From Sambucus nigra (lineage: Eukaryota > Streptophyta > Magnoliopsida > Dipsacales > Adoxaceae), in assembly GCA_949130495.1 (NCBI GenBank), contig OX422213.1, positions 202,795,660-202,859,659 of the forward strand: a DNA stretch of 64,000 nt. The letters run 5' to 3'. Below are positions 34,646 through 47,639 of the stretch, piece by piece (position 1 is the stretch's first letter; every line of letters starts with the position of its first letter). The notes beneath the pieces are model-generated. The model had not been told where the DNA came from and did not search any database. It worked only from the letters and a program-made list of their open reading frames with translations. A program made the position numbers and the translations under genes.

Positions 34646-35861
34646 GGAACCTGGACCGACATCTACACGGAAGTTGTAGCTCTCCTCGCTAGCTTCATGT
34701 GGACATGAACGGTGCACGATTTCGAGTCTGTATGACGAAGTTACGACAATTTGAGCGGAGATGGGAAGTATGCCAAAATAGGGGAAACTGCAATCTACCC
34801 TGCTTGATCGAGATCGATCGAGCCTGGGGGTCGATCAATCGACCGTTCAGAATTTTGACACGATTTCTATAGTCGATCGATCAACCAAAGGAGTCGATTG
34901 ATCGATCCCCTGTTTTTCTGTAGATATTTTGTTGGCTTTTCTTTCTTCTTTTCTTTTATTCCAACTTACTACTTAAGGCAATTTTTATTGTAATAAGAAG
35001 GGGACTCTCATATTCTGATATAAATAGATAGAGGATACATTTTAGGTTAGGGTTTCGTTTGGAGAGTTCATTTTCTCTTCTTCTTGGATTGACAACCCAT
35101 GGATTTTGTAAGATTAAACTATTCATTGCCATCTCCTTTAATATAGCTTTGTTCTTCATTCTTTCTTTTCTTTGTAATTTAGTTTCCATGCTTTCTAACT
35201 AGTTTACATGCTTTAATTCTTGCTTTCCTAGTTTAATTAACATAATTTAGTTTAATTCATCATGCACCCTTAGATAAATAGGGTCGGGATTTCATTTCCG
35301 CCATTTTCAGGCCCTGAGCTCCGAAAATTAGGTTTTGTGTAAAATTGTGTTTAATTGAACCCGCGTGAATTAAAGTCGGATTATTACGCGTTTAACTTTC
35401 TATGTCATGCATCGTTAGTGTTTATAGCGATAATCCGAGTTTAATACGCGTGCGACCAATTTTCGGTTAAGTATTTATTCTCGCAAATTTGGCTTAAATT
35501 CCTTATTGTGTGAAGTTTATGTTTAATTGATAATGCTCGATTAAATTGCTTTTGAGCCGGAATCTTGATTAGTAGTTGTTTCGATCCGTATGGTTGGATG
35601 ATATCCCGATCCTCGCTTTTAATCTATGTAGACTTAACTTCTTTTTTATTTTATTTACAACCAATCATCACCTTTTTACACTTTTATTCCTGAATTTAAT
35701 AATCTGTTACGATCTATCGAACATTGTCTATGGATTCGATACCCGACTTACCGATATACTTGTATCGCAAGTGTAGTCGTAGCTTTTGTTTTTGTATTAA
35801 CGCGGTGAAACGAATTCAACAATCGGCATTTTGATGCGATGCTACTTTTCACCCTTGATCA
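34646..35861 (+). repeat. F 3' LTR, second part
   Basis: Resumes with the duplicated GGAAC and ends CCTTGATCA at 35861, followed by GTGGG. Carries the palindromes at 34805-34908, now more decayed (for example 'gatcaatcgac', 'gattgatcgatc'). Confidence 0.9.
34805..34908. repeat. Phased palindromes in F 3' LTR
   Basis: Counterpart of 8086-8185, with several point changes breaking individual palindromes. Spacing is preserved apart from a small indel in the first block. Confidence 0.7.
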
Positions 35862-35971
35862 GTGGGAATAGAAGATAAGACTTCAAATATCGTAGCAGCA
35901 GAGGCGGAGGTTGAGCAACCTGTTCATGGAAATGTAGAACCCGACCCGGAACAATTGACAGGCATGCAAAA

Positions 35972-36926
35972 ATGGCACGTGCTATGACTTTAATGGCAGA
36001 GCAGCAAGCAAGATTTATGGCTCAGATGGAAGAACAAGAGGGAAGAGAACTAGAGGCACAAGCATTGTCCAGGGCTGAGGAGGTGATACACCGGGAAGAA
36101 GAGAGTACTTCACACGAGAAATTTATTAAAATGAATCCACCCTCATATTGATCCAGAAGAGGCAGAAGTACGGGTTAAAGAGATTGGACTTATTTTTGGG
36201 GTAATCAGAATGCCTGAAAATCAATGAGTGACCTTGCCGACGTATATGCTGAAAGGAGAAGCTAAGTATTGGTGGGATGCCACAAAACATTTGTTGATTA
36301 CTCCAGGAGGTGGGAACGTGATCTCATGGGATGCTTTTGTTAAAGCCTTGTATGACCAGCATTTCCCCCCAATGTATCGAAAACAAAAGGAGAAAGAATA
36401 TTTCATGTTGAATCAGGGAAGCATGACTGTTAGAGAATATGAAGCTAAGATTACAGCCTTATCTCGATTTGCTTCGTGGTTTATATGGATTGAGGAAGAT
36501 ATATGCAGCCGATTTCTCAATGGACTTGAGTTAGTTATTAAATCAAGGTTGTCGTCTTTAGAGACTGTTAATTATTCAACCTTGGTGAACAAAGCCATAC
36601 TGGTAGAAAAGGATATGAATGAAGCAAGAGGAAAATGAGAACGAAGCGCAAAGAGAAGTAGATTCGATCCAAACTATCAAAAGGGTAGCGATACCGAATA
36701 TTCAAGGTTTGGAGGGCAGAAATTCCAACATGGTAATAGTGGAAGTAGTTTGCAAAAGGGTGAAGCTAGTGGTGGGAGAGGTTCAGGAGTTTCATCATAA
36801 GGAGATCCAAATGTTTGTTTCTTTTGTGGGACATCAGGTCATATAAAGAGAAATTGCCCAAAGTTACTGAATATAGAATGTTTTAACTGTCATCAAAAGG
36901 GCCATCTGAGAAAGAATTATCCTATG
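35972..36926 (+). pseudogene. G gag
   Basis: Frame from ATG 35972 (MARAMTLMAEQQARFMAQM, coiled-coil-like) through LPTYMLKGEAKYWWDATK, WDAFVKALYDQHFPPMYRK and NQGSMTVREYEAKITAL, the gypsy capsid signature. Two zinc knuckles follow: CFFCGTSGHIKRNC (about 36812-36853) and a second beginning CFNCHQKGHLRKN, whose last cysteine is now tyrosine. In-frame stops occur near 36225, 36636 and 36799, with a frame change near 36150. The true start may be upstream of 35972, separated by element F. Two knuckles rather than one distinguish it from the A, B and C gags. Confidence 0.85.
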
Positions 36927-37022
36927 TTATCAAGAGCGGTCTCAGTTAGTAGTGTGGGGCCTCATAAAGGATCCTCTTCAGGGAGTGCCACTAGGGGAAG
37001 AGGTATAGAACAAGCAACTAGA

Positions 37023-37500
37023 TCGAGGGTAGGAGGAAGAGTGTTTGCGATGACGCTGCAAGATGCCCATGCTACATCAGAAGTGGTTACAGGTAAACTT
37101 TCTATTGCAAACAAAGATTTATATGCACCCATTGATCTTGTATCTACGCATTCATTTGTGGCATTACATATTGTTTCATATTTGGGTAGACCATGTTCGT
37201 TTCTCAATTGTTCCTTATATATTTCTACCCCAATGGAAAGTTTAATTCTGGAGGAGCATGTTTATAAAGATTGTGTCTTACGAATAAGGGAGCGAGATTT
37301 TTATGTTGATTTGATACCATTGGTCATTCGGGATTTTGATATTATATTGGGGATGGATTGGTTATCATTGTATCATGGATACATGATTATTTTTTTAAAG
37401 GAAGTTACATTTCATCTGCCAGATGAATCTGAGTTCCAGTTTATAGGAGAAAGGAACGTTGTTCCTAATTGTCTTATATCAGTAATTAAGAGTAGGAGAT
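37023..37500 (+). pseudogene. G aspartic protease
   Basis: Follows gag in one open frame. The active-site region reads APIDLVSTHSFVA where the family has D-S/T-G, so the triad has become DLV and is inactive. The second conserved block ILGMDWLSLYHG is present. It would have processed Gag-Pol. Confidence 0.8.
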
Positions 37501-37559
37501 TGTCGGGTAAAGGTTGTACATGGTATTTATCTTATGTTGCTGATACTAGTAAAGAGACA

Positions 37560-38560
37560 ATTAAAATTCAAGATATACCAGTGGTTAGAGAATTTTTTGA
37601 TGTCTTCCCAGAGAAATTTACAGGATTGCCACCCGATAGGGAAGTAGAGTTTTCCATTGAATTAATTCCAAATACTGGTCTAATTTCCCTTGCTCCATAT
37701 AGAATGGCACCAATAGAGTTAAAAGAATTGAAAGTGCAATTACAAGATCTGATAAGCAGATGTTTCATTCGGCCTAGTGTTTCACCATGGGGAGCCCTAG
37801 TGTTATTTGTGAAAAAGAAAAATGGGATAATGCGATTATGTATTGATTATCTGTAACCGAATAAGGTGACCATTATAAACAAGTACCCTCTACCTCGTAT
37901 CGATGATTTGTTTAACCAATTACAGGGGGCCACAGTATTTTCGAAGATTGATTTGAGATCGGGTTACCACCAACTGAAAGTAAAGGATAGTGATATTTCT
38001 AAAATAGCTTTTCAGACTCTATTTGAGCACTATGAGTTTTTGGTGATGCCATTTGGATTGACTAATTCTCCAGCAGTTTTTATGGACTTGATGAACAGCG
38101 TATTCCACCCTTTCATTGATTCATTTGTGATTATATTCATAGACAATGGGTTGATTTACTCGCATAGTATGGAGGAACACGAGAAACATTTGAGACTTGT
38201 ATTGGAGATTTTGAGAGAGACGAAATTATTTGCTAAATTCAAAAAGTGTGAGTTTTGGTTGAATAAAATTGTGTTTTTAGGGCACGTTGTCTCGAGAAAT
38301 GGGATATATGTTGATCTAAATAAGGTACAAGCGATCGTTGAATGGGAGATTCCTAAGAATGTGACAAAAATTAGGAGTTTCCTAGGATTGGCAGGTTACT
38401 ATCGCATATTCATTATGGGATTTTCAGCAATAGCATTACCATTGACAAAGTTGACTCGTAAAGAAGTGAAGTTTGTATGGGATGAAGAATGCGAGAGGAG
38501 TTTTAAAGAATTAAAGAATCGGTTGGTTTCAGCTCCTATACTTTTATTCCGTGTGGGAAT
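37560..38560 (+). pseudogene. G reverse transcriptase
   Basis: Clear gypsy RT: VVREFFDVFPEKFTGLPPDR, ELNPNT-like ELIPNT, APYRMAPIELKELK, WGALVLFVKKKNG, then a stop TAA at 37854. It continues with [49 protein letters not shown] and [10 protein letters not shown]. The catalytic box reads FIDNG near 38140, where an active enzyme has F/Y-x-D-D, so the second aspartate is lost. A frameshift near 38555 moves into RNase H. The wording is typical of the Tekay/Del lineage. Confidence 0.92.
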
Positions 38561-39010
38561 GAGTCTTTCATAATTTATACAGATGCTTCATTTCAGGGGT
38601 TAGGATGTGTTCTTATGAAAAATGGGAAAGTAATAGCATATGCTTCCAGACAATTAAAGTCGCATGAACGACGTTACCCTACGTATGATTTGGAGTTAGC
38701 AGCTATTGTTTTTTCTTTGAAGTTATGGAGACATTACTTGAATGGAGAAACTTTTGAGATATATATGGATCATCAAAGCTTGTAATACTTGTTTACACAA
38801 AAGAACTGAATTTGAGACAGAGTCGTTGGATAGAGGTGATTAAAGACTATGATTGTACCATTCATCATCATCCTCGTAAGGCCAATGTAGTAGCAGATGC
38901 TTTGAGTAAAAAATCATCGGGGATTCTAGGTTGCATACAGTGTGCACGTGTGGGAAATATCCATGACTTGGCATCAATGGGTATTTAAATAAGGTTTTCA
39001 AAAGGGGGAG
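38561..39010 (+). pseudogene. G RNase H
   Basis: Recognisable by [53 protein letters not shown] and YMDHQSL, then a TAA at 38783 and a frameshift. [15 protein letters not shown] follows near 38860-38905. The YTDAS, E and DH residues are kept, but the frame is broken. Confidence 0.88.
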
Positions 39011-39029
39011 GCTTATTAGCACATGTCAG

Positions 39030-40090
39030 AGTGAGACCTTTATTGGCAGAACACATAAAAAATTTGCAGATCAATGATCCATTCATTGAGAAGAAGAAAC
39101 GAGATGTCCTGGATGGAAAAGAGAGTGACTTTGAGATTAAGAATGATGAATCATTGTGTTATAAAAATAGGATTTGTGTACCGAATGATCCACCCTTAAA
39201 GAAGGATATATTGGAAGATGCACATAGTTCTGTTTACTCTATGCATCCGAGAGGTACCAAAATTTACAGATATTTGAAAGAGTATTACTGGTCGAACAAT
39301 ATGAAATGTGAGATTGCAGATTTCATAGCTAAATATTTAGTATGCCACTAAATAAAGGCAGAGCATCAGAAGTCGGAGGGATTATTATAGTCATTGCCTA
39401 TTCCAAAATGGAAGTGGGAACATATAACGATGGACTTTGCTACAGGATTACCCCGGTCACCAAAGGGGCGTGATTCTATTTGGGTGATTATAGACCGATT
39501 GATGAAGTCAGTCCATTTTCTTCCAGTTAAGACTACCTACACTGTTGACAAGTATGCACGTATGTACGTTGATGAGATTATCCGTTTACATGGGGCACCA
39601 GTGTCAATTGTATCAAATAGAGATCCAACGTTCACTTCTAAGTTTTGGCCTTGTTTACAGAATGACATGGGAACAAGTTTGAAGTTCATCGCTTCATTTC
39701 ATCCACAAACCGATGGGAAATCTGAAAGGACGATTCAAATATTATAAGACATGTTACGAGCTTCTGTATTTCACTTCAAGGGTAGTTGGGATGATAATTT
39801 TCCATTGATGGAATTCTCGTATAATAATAGTTATCAGTCCACCATTGGTATGGCTCCGTATGAAGCTTTATATGGGAGGAGATGTAGAATGCCTTTGTGT
39901 TGGTATGAAGTAGGTGAAAGGAAACTTTTGGGTTCTGAATTGATAGATATGACAATAGAAAAGATTAAAATGATTCGGGAAAGGATAAAGATAGCGCAAA
40001 GTAGGCAAAAATTTTATGCAGATAAAAGGAAGTATCCATTGGAATTTCAAAAGGGAGATTTTGTATTCCTACGTATTTCACCATAGAATG
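39030..40090 (+). pseudogene. G integrase
   Basis: Begins with an HHCC-type segment (HPRGTKIYRYLKEYYW ... AKYLVCH), where the first cysteine is tyrosine. The catalytic core includes WEHITMDFATGLPRS, DRLMKSVHFLPVK, VSIVSNRDPTFTSKFW and FHPQTDGKSERTIQ. The middle catalytic aspartate of the usual SDR triplet is N here, which would abolish activity. The GPY-type C-terminal region follows (SYNNSYQSTIGMAPYEALYGRRC; KGDFVFLRISP). In-frame TAA/TAG stops lie at 39349, 39388, 39745 and 40084. Confidence 0.92.
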
Positions 40091-40095
40091 GCGTC

Positions 40096-40473
40096 ATGAG
40101 ATTTGGAAAAAAAGGAAAACTAAGTCCAAGATACATTGGACCATATGAAGTGATGGAAAGAATTAGGACCCTGGCATATAGATTAGCTTTACCTCCATAT
40201 TTATCCCGTTTACATGATGTGTTTCACGTATCAATGCTTCGTAAGTATTTGGCGGATCCATATCATCAGTTGAAAACTCAACCAATTGAACTGAAGGAAG
40301 ACTTGTTGTACATCGAGGAACCATTGAAAATTATTGATCGTAAGGAGCAAGTATTGAGGAATAAAGTTATTTCCTTAGTTAAAGTTATTTGGATGAGCCA
40401 TGGAGTTAAATAAGCAACTTGGGAAATGGAGGATAGAATGAAGAAACATTATCCCCATTTGTTTGGTAAGTGA
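40096..40473 (+). pseudogene. G integrase C-terminus and chromodomain-like region
   Basis: KLSPRYIGPYEVMERI and LHDVFHVSMLRKYLADP are the standard end of gypsy integrase. The segment LLYIEEPLKIIDRKEQVLR, NKVISLVKVIWMSH and, after a TAA at 40411, ATWEMEDRMKKHYPHLF corresponds to the chromodomain tail of Tekay/Del chromoviruses. That tail directs insertion toward particular chromatin. Stop TGA at 40471. Confidence 0.85.
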
Positions 40474-40507
40474 CCTTCATATTAAATTTCGGGGATGAAA
40501 TTTTCTT

Positions 40508-40530
40508 GGGGGGGGGGGGGGGGGGGGAGT
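40508..40530 (+). other. G polypurine tract with a 20-G run
   Basis: Twenty consecutive G (40508-40527) then AGT, directly before the 3' LTR. Much longer than the G runs in the A and B tracts. Confidence 0.85.
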
Positions 40531-42842
40531 TGTGACAACTCGGATATAATTAAGATAATTATATTTAAATAATTCTTATCTTATGTGATATGAATTGTTA
40601 TTATTATATCTAATGTTAAGTCATCATTTTTAGTCTAATCCTACCTTCATAAAGAAAGAAATATTGAATTAGTTACAAATATAAAATTTTGAAGTTTTCG
40701 GTAGGAATGTTCGTATAACCTTTCTAAAATATCAATTTACTTGAGGTGAAAACTAGATAGTTGTATACAGGTGAGTTAAGGTTGTAACCCAACAAACGGT
40801 GTGTGAAACGGAGGTCCGAGTAAGAAGTTATACCGAAATTACTAACCAGGGGCAAATCTGTCCATCCATTTAAGTAGTAATTTGTCCTTTATGCACAACA
40901 AGTGTCTTAAAGTGATTGGTTGGAGGTGTAGACTGGATTGGCCGACCTTATACCTTTGAAATAACCTTATCCTTCATCCAAAAAAATCCATGAAAGAGTT
41001 TTACCTTGAGGAAAGAGAATTAGGAAGTTTAGGAAGAAAAAGTGAGGAGAAAATGTGTCAAAAAATCCGTAGAAATTACGTAAAAGTCCCGAAGGTATTC
41101 CTAATCGCAAATCTTATTTTTTCTTATATTAATGATTTAGATGATATAAATCATCATTTTTTTACTAAAATTTCATCCATTTATATATATGTATGGTTAG
41201 ATGCAAGTTTAAGTTAAGTTGAATGTACAAACCCTTAAAATTGCTTTCTATTGAAATACCTTGCATCCAAACTTGAATATATTTTTTCGTGCTTACTGTA
41301 ATTGAGAAATTCCAAATGGATATGGAACTAGACTCATATATTCATATCATATACGAAAATTAGAATTTATATCCTTGTGGTTAGGCCTTAATGACGATTT
41401 CAAGTTGGTACATAATTGTTGTTTGTATATTTCATTTCGATATGCCCCGAGTTTGGTCAAGCTTTTGACATAGCAAATGAAGTCACAAAATTATTAAACT
41501 TTAATTCTGTACTATTCAGTATGTGTAATAAAAATGAGTTGAAAATCATGGAATGTTATGATGTACAATAATTGTGAAAATTCAAGGAAGTTGAAGTAAC
41601 AATAAAGGAGCTTGTAGGGAAGATTTCTTATGTTGTAAAGAAATGGTCACAACTTGCTCTAAAAAGCTTAAAAAATTACATCGTCACTTGTAATGGAAAG
41701 TATATTCAGATATGATTTTAAATTGATAATCTTGGATACCTTTACTTGTTAAATTTATGAATATAGGATGGTTAAGTATATAGGACAATAATTTGAGGCC
41801 ATATGGGATACCCCATGAAAGAATATGGTTATCTCCTCTTTCCAAAGAGTATTTTGAGTACGTGTTTCATGTGTATATACATTGAGAAGTATGATGTCAT
41901 ATTTACTTGGGTTTAGTTATAAATCCCTTATTAGGTATTTCCTACGGTTGAATGTTCATAACTTTATCAATATGTGTACCATTGTTTTGTCTTTACTCAT
42001 GTTTCATGGAATGTGATTTAAGTGGAATTATATTGTTGTTGTATAGTCATTGAAAGTTACATAATTATGTTAGGATAATACTTATGATTGCGATTCATTA
42101 CTGATTTAGTTGTATTGATAGGTGTAAGGTCTAATCAACCTAGTTCATCTCCACCCTAAGGAAATGTGAATACGTAGTTGACAATCAAAGGTGAGTGTAC
42201 TCACTGGAAAAAGATATTTGTATCATGTTATTGATATGATCAGAATATAATGAATATGAAATTGTTCATTTTGGCTTACCGAAATGGGAGGTTACTCCCC
42301 AACCCAGAATTTGGGAGATTTGTCTATTAATGACAATGGGTTACTCCTCGACCAGGAATGGGGGAGAATTGTCTATTACAGACAAGATACGTGAATCATG
42401 ATTCGAAAAGTTAGGTCACTCATTATGAATGAGCCGGAGAAGTTAATACATAATTATATGGACATGATTTATTGAACTTAAATTCATGCAGTAGGATAGT
42501 AGTGATGCATTCAATGGGCTATTTTGCTCCCGGTTCCTATGTTCACATTTTTTTCCGGTAACGCTATGTCACTACCAAATCTAGGAGGTCAGGTTAGGTT
42601 AGATGGGAATGGGAGAGAAAATGATTTTCTGTAAATGTAAATGATGTAATTAAGTTAACTTATCCTTCAAGAAGTTTGTAAATGCATAACTACTTTAATG
42701 TTGTAAAAAGTTTTTAGTTGTATGGATTTATGTTGATGACTGTGAAATTAAAACTCGTGTTTATGGTTTGGGTAAATTAATCATGGTTTGAATCACTTTG
42801 ACTTTCAAACTTAATTATAAGTAACTGGGTTGGGGTGTGTCA
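40531..42842 (+). repeat. G 3' LTR
   Basis: 2312-bp complete LTR, TGTGACAACTCGG...GGTGTGTCA. No ATCGAT palindrome cluster was found in it. Small reading frames (40990-41217) are also present, mutated, in the 5' copy and are not genes. Confidence 0.9.
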
Positions 42843-42847
42843 TTAAG

Positions 42848-44125
42848 GATCACTAGTAGAGACTTTAGCTTGTGAGATTTGTGCCTATCACCCTTTCGGA
42901 GAGTTTTACACAATCTCTGAGTCACAAGTTGATTCAACTTATTTTGGGTCCTCACTTTAAATCATTGTATGATCTTATTATTTTTCCTAAATTTTTTGGT
43001 TTGATCACTAAGAACAACATCTCTTTCGAGTTGTAAGAAACGCTTGTCTTAAAGTTTGTCCCGATCACCAGACTTTCATCCATACACATACCATTTACCA
43101 TTCACTTCATCCATTACCTTCCCATATTCTTTCGTATTCCCACATATTCCCACATCATCCATATACCCCCACTCCATTTATATATCATCCATCAATTTAT
43201 TTTTGAAAACGAGTGTGTTTTTCAAATATACAATGTCTTTAGTGTTGAGAGTATAAGAATAAAAAAGAAAAAAAATAGAAGAAAAAAAGATTAAAAGAAA
43301 AATAGAAAAATAGAAAAAAGAAGATCAAAAGAAAAGAAAATTCAAAAAAAAGAGAAAAAACACAGAGAAAAGAGAGAAAGGCAAAGAAAAAGAAAGTTTG
43401 TAGTTAGTTTTTATGCAATAAATACATTTGTTCTTAATGTATAGAACACTATTCTCACGCATCGTATATCCATCCAACATCCATTACCATCCTACTTCAT
43501 ATCATCATATCCTTCCCATCTCATTTTTGCTCACCCACAATCATCCATATTTTCCCCTAGGTGTTTGGGAAAATGAAAGTCAACGTGGTGAATAACTCAA
43601 CGTTCTCACTATAGTGATTAGCATTCCTTTCAGGAGATCATTTTTCTTTCTAATATGTTCATTCTTTATTATATATGTGTGAGACGTTTGAACTTGCTTA
43701 CATTTACTCACCTCCTCACACACAAGAGCGATAAACTTACCCTAATCTCGAGAGCCCTTTTGAGAGAGATATATCGAGTGAGATTTTGAAGTTGAAGCAT
43801 TATTTTCGAAAAGGCAATTTAGGAATTACTATTATGATACTCGACCCGCTTTGACTGATTCACACTACACACGTTGAGTTCTAGGAAGGATGTGCCTTGT
43901 GTATTTATATAGGTAAACCTTTTTATGCATTCTAGCTTGTATTTCTCAAAACACTTATCTCATAATGGATTGTGCGATTATTCTAAGTCTAATAAGAGAT
44001 TGAATGCCTTTCAATAAATTATTTTAAATAAATAATTTTGTGGGTATATCCCCTGCAAACCCTCACGAGACACAACTCGTCCTGTATGACAACCTATAGG
44101 TTTAAAGGCTTGTTGCACATGCTAA
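42848..44125 (+). other. E internal 3' region, non-coding
   Basis: Continues E after G. It holds a purine tract (about 43256-43398), then a structured stretch near 44060-44115 with an ACGAG-n-CTCGT hairpin and AACCTATAGGTT. Ends at GCTAA, duplicated by insertion of C. Confidence 0.65.
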
Positions 44126-45621
44126 TGTAACACCCCATAAATTCGAGGACATTGAATTAAATGATTTTGGAAGAAATATAAATCATATTTTGTTTGGAGA
44201 AATTTAAATATAGGAATGGGAGAATTTATTTTAATCAGGGGATTTATTTAATTTGGAGATGTTAGACTTAATTATTCGGATTATCTTTATGTCGCATTCT
44301 AAGGTTTAAAAATTGGAGAATGTTATAAAGTATTGCGGATGACGATTCTGAGTACACGGTGGAGTCCGGATGGGCCGAGTTAATCGGAAAAGTGTACCCG
44401 GGGATGGTAAATGGGTCACGGGGTATTTTTGGGCATAGTCGGGCCCACACGGGGGTATTTGGGCCATCTTAATTAGGCCCATGTGACTAAAAAGGGGATT
44501 AGTATATTAAACCTAAATCTAAGAGTGTTGAAAACAGAAAAACACAAACCTAAACCAAATAATTTTAAAGGAAACTAGAGGGATACGTTGGAGAACTAAT
44601 TGGGGATCTTTTGGAGACAAATCGAGGGACAAAGTGGGTGTTCATCATCAAACCTACCTCTACACCAACGGATCGGACTCTACGAATCCTATAAGGCAAG
44701 TGGTTAATTTGCTGTGATTTTTAATTATGATAATAAATTCATATTGTAGTGGGTGTATCTAAAATCCATTTTTGGGTGAGTATTCATGTGAAATTGGGTT
44801 TTCGGTGAATGAAATACTAGATGAGATTAAGGGTGAAATTAATTGTGTTTTACGATTTTGGAGTATAGAAATATGAATTGTATGTTAAATCTAGTAGGAA
44901 TTAATGTTAAATTTCATATAATAGAGACGTAATGTTTATTGGATGATTGAAACCCGGATAAAACCCGAATCGGGAAAACGTTGGAATTCATGGAAATTAA
45001 TCATTGAATTAAGGTTTCTAGGGTGGCCATAACCTATTTATATGTGAATTTATTATTGGTTGTGGTTGATTAATAATGGGAGAAGAAATAAAAAGATTGA
45101 TGGTATGTTAATGGAGGAAATAGAGACTCAGAGAAGAAAGAGACCTGAGCGATCGATCGATCGACTCCAGAGGTTGATCGATGGACCCTCCCAGATATTT
45201 GACAGTTCGCCCAGTTTGTATACATAAGGGTGAATTAATTAAGAATTTTTCCTAGAACCAATTTATTTAGTGAGAAATAAATATGGGGCATATTTCCTAA
45301 CAATTATAGGTGGATATAATTAGGAGTTGGGGAGGTCTAAATAGGTGTCACTCTTTGGATAAATTTTAGGAAATAAATTCATAAGTATTAAATTATGGGC
45401 TAAGTGAACGTGTCCGGGTATATGGGTTGAGTGACGCCGGGGTATTTAATTAACTATTGAGAGAAATAGATTAATTTAGAGTTTGACCATAGACTCGGGT
45501 AAGTATTATATTAATTAATGTTTAAACTAATTAAATTATAGTCGGATTATAGACTCAGGAATAATTTTAGGCTGGTGCTACGAATCTCAAACATGGTAAA
45601 GCCTAGAACTGTATATATATA
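44126..45621 (+). repeat. C 5' LTR, first part
   Basis: Up to the Helitron insertion in a TA run. Includes a palindrome pair at 45150-45187 (second member mutated) and two relics of the GAGTC/GACTC hairpin near 45479 and 45540. Confidence 0.9.
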
Positions 45622-45650
45622 CTAGCGGATACCCGTGCCTGAAGGCACGG

Positions 45651-47433
45651 AAAAAATTTCCAAAATATGTAATTGCGTAACGGCGAAAATTTCGAAAGTA
45701 CGTAATCGTGTATAATTTTAGTTAAAAAAATTTACAACACAAATAATTGTAAGCATGAAGATTATCAAACCCATATACGACAATTCTTCAAGTATAAATC
45801 GTGTGGCCAAGTCATTCAATGTAAAGCATCCTATTTCAGCATCAATCCCCAAAGCCCATTCGGCCAAACAAACACCTTCAAGACACAAATATCTTATTAA
45901 GTATCCAATAGAATTCCGGAGAATATCCATATTACAACCCATTTACAAACACCTTCATGACACACAATGATGAAATGCACAACTTCAACCATATTTAAAG
46001 TCGAAATACCTAAACTCAAGCAATTCCATATACGAATGTCATCCGAATACCTATATATGAAAACCTACACATTAGTTGATCTGTGGTGGCCAGAGTTGGT
46101 GTAACAGTAGGTGGGTAGGATGCCGGAGTTGTTGTAGCAGCAGGTGAGCCATGTGTGCATTTCTTTGTGCATTCATGGTATCTCCTTTGATATGGAACAC
46201 GAAGAAGAAGCAAATGTTGAGAGAAAGGAAAGTGAAAAAAATAGAAACACCACCTTGAGGTGTTATAAAACTAACCGAATTTTATACCTCAATACAGCGG
46301 TGAATTATCGACCATCTACGACCAACCATGTAGTTGCTCACGGCAGTGAGTGCCCCATAACTTCAATCCACAACCCTAAATTTGTGCATCCTCACTTGTG
46401 TAAAAATGAATTGTACTACTTCAAACTCTTAATAATATCATTAATCTCTTTCTTAGAAGAGCATATGCCGAAACCCCTCTCTCGACCCATATTGTTTGTA
46501 TTGCTTAACTTGCCATGAGCCTGCTGCAAAGGTTCCATTTACTTTTCTCTTCTCATCCATGATCATCCTGAACTTCTTAGTCTGAGCAATTAGAGACCTA
46601 AATTGACATATCCCATAGGCACGATCTTTTTAGGTGAAGGCCATTCATCAACAGTATTCACTTCTTTGGATGGAAGGCGCAACAGGAGAATGTGGTTGTT
46701 GGAGGACACTCAACGGGTCCAAATGACACATTACACATGCTCCTATGAACTCTACGTGCCTGTACCGGAAGTCTGTAATAATGAACACAATGCATGAAAG
46801 AAGAAGATATGGCTTAATAATAACAGAGAATTCATGAACAAACATAAGGGAATATGCTCCTATGAATTAATATGCATACACGCATTAAAGTACAACAAAA
46901 CCCTCATATGAAGGCTTAATAAGGGTTGTTTCATGCTGACTAATATCACCTCTACACACATGTTTTTACAAAGAGAAACAAAAACTAATGAAACAGTGGT
47001 ATGTATTGTCCCTCCTCTATAAGGTCTAAAAGATAAAAAAGGAAAATAATAGTCCAACATAAGGCAGGGCAGCAGCAGCATGTAAATAGACAAATTGTAA
47101 AGACTAATACACATATACATATTGAAAAGTAGTCTTGTTTCTCCAGTGAGAGCAGCATATGTTTCTGATGCAACCAATTCAGATGGTGAGGCATTCATTT
47201 TAATCTTAAAATTAGCTGTTGTCATTATCTATAATCTCAAATATACCAGCTACCAAGCCCCACCCCTCTTGTGGATATTCACACCAACACATGTATAAAT
47301 TTACCTGCTTGAATATTGAATAAAAAAATCAAATGGTACCTGCTTGGCTTGGCTTTCTGCTGTGAATCACTGACTCGAGGGATGGCGCTGCTGGCATGGG
47401 CGGAGGAGAAGCTCTGGCAGGGATAGTGCAGTT
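45651..47433. other. Helitron interior, no recognised gene
   Basis: AT-rich, with scattered exon-like patches on the minus strand, for example about 46520-46790, where FRSLIAQTKKFRMIMDEKRK is readable. I cannot assign these. They may be further captured fragments. Confidence 0.35.
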
Positions 47434-47502
47434 GCGATAACGCTGCTGCTGCTGCTGCAATGGCGATAACGCTGCTGCGATGGCGATAACGCTGCTGCAA
47501 CA
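47434..47502. repeat. 20-bp minisatellite in Helitron
   Basis: Three units of 'gcgataacgctgctgcratg', the first expanded by extra CTG triplets. Confidence 0.75.
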
Positions 47503-47639
47503 TTATACCAACACAATATCACTAATTGAGGAGTTCAACAAAACCAAAGAACAAAAGATGAACTCGAGGATACAAAATATGTTGAAATGATATTAAATGA
47601 TGAACTTGAGGATACAAATGATGTTGCCCCCGACATCCT

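Larger units (their letters stand above)
7681..35861 (+). mobile_element. Element F: non-autonomous tRNA-Asp-primed LTR element hosting B
   Basis: LTRs of about 1.46 kb (7681-9139; 15168-15417 plus 34646-35861) start TGATAATAC and end CCTTGATCA. Perfect 5-bp duplication GTGGG at 7676-7680 and 35862-35866. The internal part (9140-15167) has an 18-base tRNA-Asp primer site, two decayed reading frames and a long non-coding 3' region, with no protease, RT, RNase H or integrase. By eye the LTRs differ at many positions, so F is older than A and B. The general layout is like E's; I read it as a pol-less relative of the Athila/Tat group, which is an inference. Confidence 0.88.
6932..42842 (+). mobile_element. 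Element G: Ty3/gypsy chromovirus (Tekay/Del-like), dead, hosting F
   Basis: Starts TGTGACAACCCGG and ends GGTGTGTCA, flanked by a perfect 5-bp duplication TTAAG (6927-6931 and 42843-42847). Gag, protease, RT, RNase H, integrase and a C-terminal chromodomain-like region follow in gypsy order from 35972 to 40473. The 3' LTR is full length (40531-42842), but the 5' LTR is cut short near 7595, with about 1.65 kb of LTR plus the primer site lost. Element F (7681-35861) sits in the leader just before gag. Multiple stops and lost catalytic residues show the element is inactive. Confidence 0.9.
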
